Position numbers and translations under genes: made by a program. A DNA stretch of 38,401 bases from Mobilicoccus pelagius NBRC 104925 (lineage in GTDB: Bacteria; Actinomycetota; Actinomycetes; Actinomycetales; Dermatophilaceae). The DNA is taken from positions 1-38,401 of the forward strand of contig NZ_BAFE01000011.1 in NCBI RefSeq assembly GCF_000247995.1. The letters are read 5' to 3'. The notes under the pieces were generated by a model, which was given only the letters and a program-made list of their open reading frames with translations, made no database searches and had not been told where the DNA came from. Position 1 is the stretch's first letter; every line of letters begins with the position of its first letter. Shown here piece after piece: positions 31,217-38,401 of this stretch.

Positions 31217-32358
31217 TGAGCGTCTGGGACGACCTCGTCGGGCAGCGCGAGACCATCGAGACGTTGAGTCGGGCGGCGAGCGATCCCACCGCGATGACGC
31301 ACGCGTGGCTGTTCACCGGCCCACCGGGGTCGGGTCGGTCGAACGCCGCACGGGCGTTCGCCGCGGCCCTCAACTGCCCTTGGCACGGGTGTGGGGGGTG
31401 TCGTGACTGCCTCACGGCGCTCGACGGCACCCATGCCGACGTCACGGTCGTCGCCACCGAGGGGTTGTCGATCCGGGTGGAGGACGCCCGAGAGCTCGTC
31501 GTCGAGGCGGCGCACCGGCCGTCGGTGGGGCGGTACCGGGTCGTCATCGTCGAGGACGCCGACCGGCTCACGGAGCGCGCGGCCGACGCGCTGCTCAAGG
31601 CGCTCGAGGAGCCGTCGGAGCGCACGGTGTGGGTCCTCTGCGCGCCGTCGCACGAGGACGTCATCGTGACGATCCGCAGCCGGTGTCGTCACGTGCGTCT
31701 GCGTACCCCGCCGGCGAAGGCCGTCGCCGAGCTTCTCGTCCGCCGCGACGGGGTCGACCCGGCGATGGCGATGTACGCGGCGCGGGCGGCGCAGAGCCAC
31801 ATCGGGCTCGCGCGGCGTCTGGCCCGCGACGAGGGCGCCCGGCGTCGTCGTCGTGAGGTCGTGCAGATGAGCGGTCGTATCCGTTCGGTCCCCGACGCCA
31901 TCGGTGCCGCGGCGGATCTCGCGTCGATCGCGACGGAGGAGTCCGGCTCCTCGGCGGCGGAGCGCGACGCGGCCGAGCGGACGCGACTCCTCGAGACGCT
32001 CGGCGCCGATCCCACGGCCCGCACCCAGCCGCCGCACGTGCGGGCGCAGATCGCGGGCCTCGAGAAGGAGCAGAAGGCGCGGGCGACGCGGTTCGCGCGA
32101 GACATCACCGACCGGGCCCTCGTCGACCTGCTGTCGGTGTACCGCGACGCGCTCGTCGTGCGTCTCGGGGCTCCGGTGGAACTCGTCAACGAGGACGCCC
32201 GCGCCGAGGTCGACGCGTTGGCGCGGGCGATGGGTGCCGACGAGCTCCTCGCCGCGATGACGGCGATCGGGCAGGCACGCACCCGCATCGAGGCGAACGT
32301 GCCGCTGCTCCTCGCGCTCGAGGCGATGGCGTTGTCGCTGCGGTTGCCGCGGCGATGA
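31216..32358 (+). CDS. holB: DNA polymerase III subunit delta'
   Basis: 380 residues, clamp-loader delta'. THAWLFTGPPGSGRSNAARAF is the degenerate P-loop (Lys replaced by Arg, as often in delta'). CPWHGCGGCRDCLTALDGTHADV is the four-Cys zinc module. VVIVEDADRLTERAADALLKALEEPSERTVWVL and SRCRHVRLRTP are classical. The tmk-holB pair is widespread in actinobacteria. One-base overlap with tmk. Confidence 0.95.
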   Translation: MSVWDDLVGQRETIETLSRAASDPTAMTHAWLFTGPPGSGRSNAARAFAAALNCPWHGCGGCRDCLTALDGTHADVTVVATEGLSIRVEDARELVVEAAHRPSVGRYRVVIVEDADRLTERAADALLKALEEPSERTVWVLCAPSHEDVIVTIRSRCRHVRLRTPPAKAVAELLVRRDGVDPAMAMYAARAAQSHIGLARRLARDEGARRRRREVVQMSGRIRSVPDAIGAAADLASIATEESGSSAAERDAAERTRLLETLGADPTARTQPPHVRAQIAGLEKEQKARATRFARDITDRALVDLLSVYRDALVVRLGAPVELVNEDARAEVDALARAMGADELLAAMTAIGQARTRIEANVPLLLALEAMALSLRLPRR

Positions 32359-32538
32359 GTCCGCAGGTCGGGACGGTCGTGAGGTGTGCCCTGGAGGGGC
32401 GCGGGCTCGACCGTCACGGCTGTTCATGGCGGGTACGGTGGGTCTGCGACGACGCGCCCTCCGCCTCTTCCGGCCGGTGGTCGAGGCGTCCGTGACGTCG
32501 ATCGACCGGCGTCGAGGTGTGGAGAGGAAGGCAACGCA

Positions 32539-34137
32539 GTGGGTGGAGTCGTGGCGTCGAAGCGTCGCAACCGTGGCACGGGCGTGAGGTCGGTCCCGAG
32601 GTTCGTCGTCGCGTTGGCGGGGGTCGCCGTCCTCGCCGCGGGGTGTGCCGTCCCGTCCCCGAACGGGGAGGGCGCGGGCGACACGGCCCCGCCGGCGACG
32701 CAGCCACCCCAGGGGGCGAAGGGGCTCGACCGCTACTACACGCAGCAGGTCGCGTGGGAGGGGTGTGGCGACGCCGACGCCGACGGGGGTAATGCCCAGT
32801 GCGCGTGGGTCGAGGTGCCCGTCGACTACGAGAAGCCCGCCGAGGGCACGATCAAGCTGCGGATGCTCAAGGTGGCGGCGTCGGGTTCGCCGCAGGGGGC
32901 GCTGCTCGTCAACCCGGGCGGGCCCGGTGGGTCGGCCGTCGAGTACGCGCGTGCGGCGGATCTCATCGTGTCGCCGTCGGTACGGCGCCGGTTCGACGTC
33001 GTCGGGGTCGACCCGCGTGGTGTGGGGGAGTCCTCGCCGGTGCAGTGCGTCGACGGCCCACAGATGGACGCGATCATGGGGCTCGACCCGACGCCGGACG
33101 ACGCGAAGGAGCGTGAGGCGACGCGGATGTCGGCGAAGGCGTTCGGGGAGGCGTGCGAGAAGAAGTACCCGCAGCTGTTGCCGCACCTGTCGACGGTGGA
33201 CGCGGCCCGGGACATGGACGTCGTGCGGGCGGTGCTGGGGCAGCAGAAGCTCTCCTACCTGGGCAAGTCGTACGGCACGTTCCTCGGCGCGACGTATGCG
33301 GGGCTGTTCCCCACGCGTGTCGGGTCGATGGTGCTCGACGGGGCGATCGCGCCGGAGCTGTCGAACGACGAGCTCAACCTCGGTCAGGCGGTCGGGTTCG
33401 AGACGGCGACGCGGGCCTACGTGAAGTCGTGTGTCTCGGAGGGGGACTGCCCGCTCGGCAGCGGGGTCGACGAGGGCATGGAGGGGTTGCGTGATCTGCT
33501 CGCGAAGATCGACGAGAAGCCGGTCCCGGTGACCGACGACGCGCGGGTCGAGGAGCTCACCGAGGGGTGGGCGAGCACGGGCCTCGCGCGGGCGCTGTAC
33601 GACCAGGCGTCGTGGGAGGGCCTCACCGATGCGTTGCGCGCGGCGAAGGAGGGTGACGGCGACCAGTTGATGCAGTTGGCGCGGGAGTACGCCGACCGTG
33701 ACGAGACGGGCGCCTACCACGGCAACATCATGCAGGTGATCTCGGCGATCAACTGTCTCGACCGCCCGGCGGAGGCCGTCGACGACGCGGCGATGCAGGC
33801 GCGGGTGGAGAAGTTCGAGAAGGCGTCGCCGACGTGGGGCGAGTCGATGGCGATGGCGACGGTGTCGTGCGAGGAGTGGCCGGTCGACCCGAAGACGGAG
33901 CCGCAGAAGATCTCGGCGTCGGGCAGTGGGCCGATCGTGGTCGTCGGGACGACACGCGACCCGGCGACGCCGTACGAGTGGGCGCAGAAGCTCGCCTCAC
34001 AGCTCGAGAACGGTCACCTCGTCACGTTCGAGGGTGACGGCCACACCGCGTACATGCGCAGCAACGCGTGCGTCGACAAGGCCGTCGACTCCTACCTCCT
34101 CAAGGGCACCGTCCCCAAGGACGGGCTCACCTGCTGA
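32539..34137 (+). CDS. Secreted alpha/beta hydrolase lipoprotein (peptidase S33, TAP-like)
   Basis: 532 residues. A signal peptide (PRFVVALAGVAVLAAGC) ends in lipobox LAAGC with Cys36, so the protein should be a lipoprotein at the outer membrane face. The catalytic triad is Ser244 (GKSYG), Asp474 (TRDPATPY) and His502 (GDGHTAY); the oxyanion motif NPGGPGGSA is present. This fits the tripeptidyl-aminopeptidase-like S33 family, which trims peptides outside the cell. GTG 32539 has GGAAGG 8 nt upstream; GTG 32551 is possible. A -10-like TACGGT at 32434-32439 would give a leader of about 93 nt. Confidence 0.9.
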   Translation: MGGVVASKRRNRGTGVRSVPRFVVALAGVAVLAAGCAVPSPNGEGAGDTAPPATQPPQGAKGLDRYYTQQVAWEGCGDADADGGNAQCAWVEVPVDYEKPAEGTIKLRMLKVAASGSPQGALLVNPGGPGGSAVEYARAADLIVSPSVRRRFDVVGVDPRGVGESSPVQCVDGPQMDAIMGLDPTPDDAKEREATRMSAKAFGEACEKKYPQLLPHLSTVDAARDMDVVRAVLGQQKLSYLGKSYGTFLGATYAGLFPTRVGSMVLDGAIAPELSNDELNLGQAVGFETATRAYVKSCVSEGDCPLGSGVDEGMEGLRDLLAKIDEKPVPVTDDARVEELTEGWASTGLARALYDQASWEGLTDALRAAKEGDGDQLMQLAREYADRDETGAYHGNIMQVISAINCLDRPAEAVDDAAMQARVEKFEKASPTWGESMAMATVSCEEWPVDPKTEPQKISASGSGPIVVVGTTRDPATPYEWAQKLASQLENGHLVTFEGDGHTAYMRSNACVDKAVDSYLLKGTVPKDGLTC

Positions 34138-34140
34138 GCG

Positions 34141-34180
34141 GACGCGCGCGGCGCGAGGTCGCCGCGCGCGTCGCCGTTTT
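34141..34180 (+). terminator. Rho-independent terminator of the S33 peptidase gene
   Basis: GACGCGCGCGGCG (34141-34153) pairs perfectly with CGCCGCGCGCGTC (34160-34172), followed by GCCGTTTT. It lies 3 bp past the stop and is one of the few terminators here with a T-run. Confidence 0.9.
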
Positions 34181-34207
34181 GGGCTCGCCGCGCCGCTTTG
34201 CTATCCT
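34179..34207 (+). promoter_or_regulatory. Promoter of tRNA-Thr
   Basis: TTGGGC (34179-34184), 17 bp, TATCCT (34202-34207). The predicted start is near 34214, about 20 nt before the mature tRNA. The -35 overlaps the preceding terminator's T-run. Confidence 0.55.
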
Positions 34208-34233
34208 CGATGAGCACCTCCCGTGAGGTGCGT

Positions 34234-34307
34234 GCCGCTTTAGCTCAGTCGGCCAGAGCGATTCACTCGTAATGAATAGGTCGTCGGTTCGATTCCGACA
34301 AGCGGCT
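34234..34307 (+). tRNA. tRNA-Thr (anticodon CGU)
   Basis: A 74-nt cloverleaf: acceptor GCCGCTT/AAGCGGC, D arm GCTC/GAGC, anticodon stem ATTCA/TGAAT with loop CTCGTAA (anticodon CGT at 34268-34270), T arm GTCGG TTCGATT CCGAC, discriminator T. CCA is not encoded. A defence island follows directly, so its 3' end may be an integration site. Confidence 0.97.
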
Positions 34308-34311
34308 CAGA

Positions 34312-34339
34312 CAAGGCCCCCGGTTCGCCGGGGGCCTTG
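34312..34339 (+). terminator. Terminator after tRNA-Thr
   Basis: CAAGGCCCCCGG (34312-34323), tetraloop TTCG, CCGGGGGCCTTG (34328-34339): a perfect 12-bp stem 4 bp past the tRNA. Confidence 0.92.
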
Positions 34340-34445
34340 CTGTGTGTCGGCCGTGTCGACCAGGTCGAGAGACGACGCAGGGTGCGTGTCGGCAGGGTCC
34401 CCTACTCGTGTGGCCATGTGAGGCAGGCTCACGAGGCTGGGGTGT

Positions 34446-34504
34446 TATGTTGGGGGTACTACATCCCCCACGCCTCTCCACGATGCGCACTTGGGGGATT
34501 TTTC
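34446..34504 (+). promoter_or_regulatory. Possible attenuator leader of the Abi_2 gene
   Basis: Three segments compete. A, TGGGGG (34451-34456), can pair with B, CCCCCA (34465-34470). B, extended to ATCCCCCA (34463-34470), pairs better with C, TGGGGGAT (34492-34499), which is followed by TTTTC and then the ATG. B:C would be a terminator and also mask the GGGGGA ribosome site in C; A:B would release it. A -10-like TATGTT (34446-34451) precedes it. Confidence 0.5.
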
Positions 34505-35506
34505 ATGCCGTCTGGTCATGGTCGACGGGTGGGGCGCCCCCGCGGGAGCGTGCGATACCAGAAGCCGCCTCTGTCCCATGAGGATCTCGTCGACCGCATG
34601 GAACGGCGTGGTCTCGTCGTCCCCGACCGCGACCGGGCGATGAGGTACCTACGCCACATGGGGTACTACCGGCTGTCTCCGTACGTCATCCCCTTTCGGG
34701 AGCCGGGCTGTGAGGACGTCCGGCCCGGCACGACCTTCGATGACGTGCTGGGTCTGTATGTCTTCGATCGCAAACTGCGGCTTCTCGTGATGGACGCGTT
34801 GGAGCGAGTGGAGGTGGCCCTGCGGGCTGCCGTGACCGACCACATGTCCTCCTCCACGGGGGATGCGTTCTGGTACACGTCCGTCGAGCATTTCAAGCGC
34901 CGCGACGCCCACGAGGAGTTCCTCCGCCGGGTGCGCACGTTGTGCGATGCCCAGTTGCGGCAGGGGGAAGTCGCCGGGGGTGCCTTGGCGCACCCGTCGG
35001 CGCTGGAGCATGACCTCACGGTCTACGGAGAGCCTGAGTTGCCGCCCTCGTGGCTGATGGCCGAGCTGCTGACCCTCGGTGAGCTGGAGAAGGTCGTCGC
35101 GAACCTCGACCGGCGGTCCGACCTGACGGCGATCGCTGCTCCGTTGGGGCTCACAGCGCCTCTCCTCGGATCGTGGGTGCGGTCCTTCGTACGAGTGCGA
35201 AACGTCTGCGCCCATCACGGCAGGCTGTGGAACGTGGTGCTCGGCGTCTCCCCCGCGCTTCCCAAGAATCCGGGGATCGCGTGGCTCCAGGACCCGGCCG
35301 TGATGCTCGAGGGAGACCGGCGGCAGCGGCTGTACGTCGTCCTGGTCGCGACCCAGTCTGTGCTGGCGACCATCTCGCCGGGGAGCAGCTGGGCCACCCG
35401 GCTCAGCGACCTCCTCGACACCCACCCGCACGTGCCGATCAGGGGGATGGGATTCCCGGAGCGGTGGTCCGAGGACCCGTTCTGGGCGTCCCGCATCCGC
35501 CGCTGA
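34505..35506 (+). CDS. Abi_2/AbiD-AbiF-type abortive infection protein (HEPN)
   Basis: 333 residues. The Abi_2 pattern is clear: an N-terminal HEDLVDRMERRGLVV...YLRHMGYYRLSPY, FDDVLGLYVFDRKLRLLVMDALERVEVALR, PPSWLMAELLTLGELEKV and, near the C-terminus, SFVRVRNVCAHHGRLWN. R232-N-V-C-A-H237 is an R-X4-H HEPN ribonuclease motif. Such proteins block phage growth by cutting RNA after infection. It sits between tRNA-Thr and a type I restriction-modification locus. ATG 34505 is followed by a Gly/Arg-rich start; GGGGGA lies 6 nt upstream within a possible attenuator. Confidence 0.88.
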   Translation: MPSGHGRRVGRPRGSVRYQKPPLSHEDLVDRMERRGLVVPDRDRAMRYLRHMGYYRLSPYVIPFREPGCEDVRPGTTFDDVLGLYVFDRKLRLLVMDALERVEVALRAAVTDHMSSSTGDAFWYTSVEHFKRRDAHEEFLRRVRTLCDAQLRQGEVAGGALAHPSALEHDLTVYGEPELPPSWLMAELLTLGELEKVVANLDRRSDLTAIAAPLGLTAPLLGSWVRSFVRVRNVCAHHGRLWNVVLGVSPALPKNPGIAWLQDPAVMLEGDRRQRLYVVLVATQSVLATISPGSSWATRLSDLLDTHPHVPIRGMGFPERWSEDPFWASRIRR

Positions 35507-35562
35507 GCGCGGTTCCCCGCGCGCAGCTACGGTGGAGGCCGTTGACTTGGGGAGGAACGGGC

Positions 35563-37503
35563 ATGGCGCCGCAGGGTTTTCAGGACAAGGTCGCGTTCGT
35601 GTGGCGCGTGGCCGACAAGCTGCGGGGCACGTTCAAGCAGCACGAGTACGGGTCGGTGATGTTGCCGCTGCTCGTGCTGCGGCGGATGGATGCGGCGCTC
35701 GCGCCGACGAAGGACGCGGTGGTCGCGAAGGCGGCGACGTTCGACACCATCGGTGAAGCTCAGGCCATGCAGCTGCGCCGCCTGTCGGGGCAGCGGTTCT
35801 ACAACACGTCGCCGTTCACGTTCACGAGCCTGCTCAGCGACGCGAACAACGTCGCGGACAACCTCGCCAAGTACATCCGGGGTCTGTCGAGCGAGGCGTA
35901 CGGCGTCATGGAGGCGTACAACGTCGACGACAAGATCGCCCGCATGGACAAGGCGGGGATCCTCTACCAGGTGCTCGCCGACTTCGCCGACCTCGACCTG
36001 CGTCCGGCGGTCGTGAGCAACGAGGCGATGGGATACATCTTCCAGGACCTGCTCCGGAGGTTCTCCGAGATGAGCAACGAGACCGCCGGTGAGCACTACA
36101 CGCCGCGCGAGGTCATCCGTCTCATGGTCGACCTGCTCGTCTCGGGCATGGCGCACCGGGAGATCACGGAGAGCGAAATCCCCGTCCGCACGGTCTACGA
36201 CCCGGCGGCCGGCACGGGCGGCATGTTGATGACGGCGATGGACCACATCAAGGAGCTCAACCCGGCCTCCCGCGTCATGGTGTACGGGCAGGAGCTCAAC
36301 GACGAGACGTGGGCCATCGCCCAGTCCGACCTGATGATGCAGGACATCGACCCCAAGCAGATGCGCAACGGCAACTCGTTGACGCAGGACGCTTTTCGGC
36401 TGGAAAAGTTCGACTTCATCCTCGCGAACCCGCCGTACGGGGTGGACTGGAAGGGCTACGCCCAGCCGATCAAGGACGAGGCCGCCAAGCTCGGGTTCGA
36501 GGGCCGGTTCGGGGCGGGGCTCCCGCGGGTGTCGGACGGGTCACTGCTGTTCCTCCAGCACATGCTCAGCAAGATGAAGCCCGGCGGCTCCCGTGTCGGC
36601 ATCGTCCTCTCCGGCTCGCCGTTGTTCTCGGGGCAGGCGGGATCGGGGGAGTCGGAGATTCGCCGGTGGATCCTCGAGAACGACTGGCTGGAGGGCATCG
36701 TCGCCCTGCCGGACCAGATGTTCTACAACACCGGCATCAGCACGTACGTGTGGATCCTCACGAACGACAAGGCCGATGCCGACCGTGGCCTCGTCAAACT
36801 CATCGACGCGCGTGAGCTGGGCACGAAGATGCGCAAGTCCCTCGGCGACAAGCGCAAGGAACTCACGCATGACGCCATCGCGGAGATCGGCCGGTTGTAC
36901 GGCGGGGCGCATGACGAGTTCGCCGACGACCCCCGCGTCAAGGTGCTCACCCGCGAGACGTTCGGCTTCCAGCGGATCACCGTCGAGCGTCCGTTGCGGC
37001 GCCGGTGGGAGGTGACGCCCGAGGCCGTCGCGGCCGAGCCGTTCACGGCGTACGCCTCGCTCGTGGGGAACCGGTACGAGACGGAGAAGGCCCTCCTCAC
37101 CGAGGTGGGCGAGTTGACGCCTGCCCAGCGGAAGAAGTTCGCCGCCCTGTGCGCCGTCGCCGACCCCGACGCGCCCGTCATCACGAAGAAGGGCAAGCCC
37201 GAACCCGACCCCGACCTGCGCGACCAGGAGAACGTGCCCCTGCCCGCAGGCTGGTTCGACCTCGACGAGACCGCCCGCGCCGACGTGCTCGTACAGACCG
37301 CCGAGGACCACCTGAAGAACGAGATCCACCCCTACGTGCCCGACGCGTGGATCGACCACACCAAGACCAAGCTCGGGTTCGAGATCCCCTTCACCCGCCA
37401 GTTCTACGTCTACACACCCCCGCGTCCCGTCAAGGAGATCGCCGACGAGATCAAGGACCTCGAAACCCAGATCCAGGGGTGGATGAGAGAGCTGGGGCTG
37501 TGA
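35563..37503 (+). CDS. hsdM: Type I restriction-modification methyltransferase subunit HsdM
   Basis: 646 residues. An N-terminal helical HsdM_N domain (FVWRVADKLRGTFKQHEYGSVMLPLLVLRRMD) precedes an N6-adenine methylase: motif I DPAAGTGGM (213-221) and catalytic NPPY (289-292, in FILANPPYG). A C-terminal helical region ends EIADEIKDLETQIQGWMREL. It methylates adenine at the site chosen by HsdS. GGGGAGG precedes the ATG, and TACGGT (35528-35533) may be its own -10. GTGA overlap with hsdS. Confidence 0.96.
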   Translation: MAPQGFQDKVAFVWRVADKLRGTFKQHEYGSVMLPLLVLRRMDAALAPTKDAVVAKAATFDTIGEAQAMQLRRLSGQRFYNTSPFTFTSLLSDANNVADNLAKYIRGLSSEAYGVMEAYNVDDKIARMDKAGILYQVLADFADLDLRPAVVSNEAMGYIFQDLLRRFSEMSNETAGEHYTPREVIRLMVDLLVSGMAHREITESEIPVRTVYDPAAGTGGMLMTAMDHIKELNPASRVMVYGQELNDETWAIAQSDLMMQDIDPKQMRNGNSLTQDAFRLEKFDFILANPPYGVDWKGYAQPIKDEAAKLGFEGRFGAGLPRVSDGSLLFLQHMLSKMKPGGSRVGIVLSGSPLFSGQAGSGESEIRRWILENDWLEGIVALPDQMFYNTGISTYVWILTNDKADADRGLVKLIDARELGTKMRKSLGDKRKELTHDAIAEIGRLYGGAHDEFADDPRVKVLTRETFGFQRITVERPLRRRWEVTPEAVAAEPFTAYASLVGNRYETEKALLTEVGELTPAQRKKFAALCAVADPDAPVITKKGKPEPDPDLRDQENVPLPAGWFDLDETARADVLVQTAEDHLKNEIHPYVPDAWIDHTKTKLGFEIPFTRQFYVYTPPRPVKEIADEIKDLETQIQGWMRELGL

Positions 37504-38401
37504 GCGTCGTAGACGAATTGCGGTGGACGGTGCCCGTCCGCCGCCTGGGTGCGCTGGCCGAACGCGTTCAGGACGTCGGCCACCCCGAAGCAGAAGCCCT
37601 ATCCGTGTACCTCGGGCGCGGTGTCGTCCGCCGCGCAGAGGCGGTAGACAACCACAATGTTCTCGGTGCGGACCTCGCGAAATATCAATTGGTGCAGCCA
37701 GGAGACCTGGTCTTCAACCGTTTGCGCGCGTGGCAGGGCGGCTTTGGTGCTAGTCAGTACAGGGGCATCGTCTCTCCTGCCTACATCGTGGCTCACCCTC
37801 GAACAGGAAGCGACGCCCGTTACCTCAATTACGTGCTACAGAGCAAGCCCTACCTCGCGGAACTGACTCGCCTGAGTAAATGGATGCCACCGTCGCAGTT
37901 CGACATTCTGTGGACAGACCTGCGCACGGTGGAGGTTCCTGCGCCACCAATTGAGGAGCAGCGGCGGATCGCGGACTTCCTCGACGACCGCGTCGCCCGC
38001 ATCGACCAGATCATCGCCGCCCGCGAGGGGCAACTCGACCTTATGGCGGAGCAACATCTCGGCATACTCGATCGTGAGGTCCGCGACGCAGGTCCACCCA
38101 GGCGCCTGGCAGGTCTTTTGACCCAGGCTGGCGTGGGGGTGGTCGTAAACCCCTCGTCGTACTTTCGTGATGACGGCGTGCCATTCATTCATGGCTACAA
38201 CGTGCGTGACGGCTACCTGGACCTCTCTGAATACAAACGAATGAGCGTCGAGGATTCCATTCGCCTGAGCAGATCACGACTGCAGCGAGGCGACGTTCTG
38301 GTTGTGCGTGCTGGATTTCCGGGCAGGGCGGCCGTTGTCCCGCCTGAACTCGAGGGCGGTAACTGCGCATCCGTTTTGCTGCTGCGGTGCAGTGCCAGCT
38401 T
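37500..38401 (+). CDS. hsdS: Type I restriction-modification specificity subunit HsdS (3'-truncated by window)
   Basis: About 300 residues are visible; no stop before the window edge. It starts at GTG 37500, overlapping the hsdM stop (GTGA). Target-recognition domain 1 runs to about residue 148 (VRRLGALAERVQDVG ... FNRLRAWQGGFGASQYRGIVSPAYIV). The conserved spacer PPIEEQRRIADFLDDRVARI (from 149) with its helix follows, then domain 2 begins (about 205: FIHGYNVRDGYLD ... GDVLVVRAGFPGRAAVV). HsdS sets the DNA target of the complex. Base composition is clearly less GC-rich than in hsdM, in line with exchange of specificity domains between strains. hsdR is not seen and may lie further right. Confidence 0.95.
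   Translation, partial: MSVVDELRWTVPVRRLGALAERVQDVGHPEAEALSVYLGRGVVRRAEAVDNHNVLGADLAKYQLVQPGDLVFNRLRAWQGGFGASQYRGIVSPAYIVAHPRTGSDARYLNYVLQSKPYLAELTRLSKWMPPSQFDILWTDLRTVEVPAPPIEEQRRIADFLDDRVARIDQIIAAREGQLDLMAEQHLGILDREVRDAGPPRRLAGLLTQAGVGVVVNPSSYFRDDGVPFIHGYNVRDGYLDLSEYKRMSVEDSIRLSRSRLQRGDVLVVRAGFPGRAAVVPPELEGGNCASVLLLRCSAS

Noticed and set aside
30898-33720. 940-codon minus-strand frame across tmk, holB and the S33 peptidase gene
   Set aside because: It crosses three well-supported genes and has an Arg-rich product with no motif.

Overview
The window is very GC-rich chromosomal DNA from an actinobacterium. The markers are a Tad/Flp pilus locus with a DUF4244-type pilin, a 6C-like small RNA, a MrfA/YprA-type helicase, a SigB/SigF-type sigma factor with a STAS antagonist, a topA with a lysine-rich tail and no zinc fingers, and zinc-free ribosomal protein paralogues under a Zur-like operator. 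Gene order resembles the mycobacterial topA-to-ssd region. An orphan YjfB-type motility gene hints at a motile lineage, perhaps in Micrococcales/Dermatophilaceae; the genus cannot be fixed from this sequence.

Layout. 1-190: short GC-rich tandem repeats. 249-1112: degenerate Fic-domain gene. 1691-1822: 6C-like RNA with its own promoter. 2185-7520: Tad pilus locus (ssd, tadA, tadB, tadC, DUF4244 pilin, two TadE-like genes); the first genes are chained by GTGA/ATGA overlaps, and a 25-bp inverted repeat precedes the pilin. 7486-11514 (minus): ParA-like ATPase and MrfA-like helicase. 11701-13041: STAS protein and sigma factor. 13131-17770: methyltransferase and topA. 17901-20407: zinc-limitation ribosome island (L36, S14, L33, L28 on minus; L31B, a frameshifted CobW-like gene and L32 on plus) around a palindrome at 18766-18780. 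20449-23870: nucleosidase, response regulator/histidine kinase pair, YjfB-type gene. 24086-30359: an uncharacterised cluster of a RibD-like reductase, flippase-like membrane protein, methyltransferase, glycosyltransferase, PTPS homologue, MDR dehydrogenase and CDP-alcohol phosphatidyltransferase. 30413-34137: tmk, holB and a secreted S33 peptidase. 34234-34307: tRNA-Thr(CGU), followed by a defence island (Abi_2/HEPN gene, hsdM, hsdS) that runs off the right edge.

How the parts work together. The Tad genes would build and power an extracellular pilus. The Zur island would replace zinc-containing ribosomal proteins when zinc is scarce. The 24-30 kb cluster combines pteridine/pyrimidine chemistry, a glycosyltransferase, a methyltransferase and a lipid head-group transferase with a flippase, which suggests an unknown modified lipid or glycoconjugate. 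It is the best candidate here for an undescribed system. At least nine genes have a TANNNT-like -10 element ending 6-7 nt before the start codon, so leaderless transcription appears common. All functions are inferred by reading the sequence; no database search was run.
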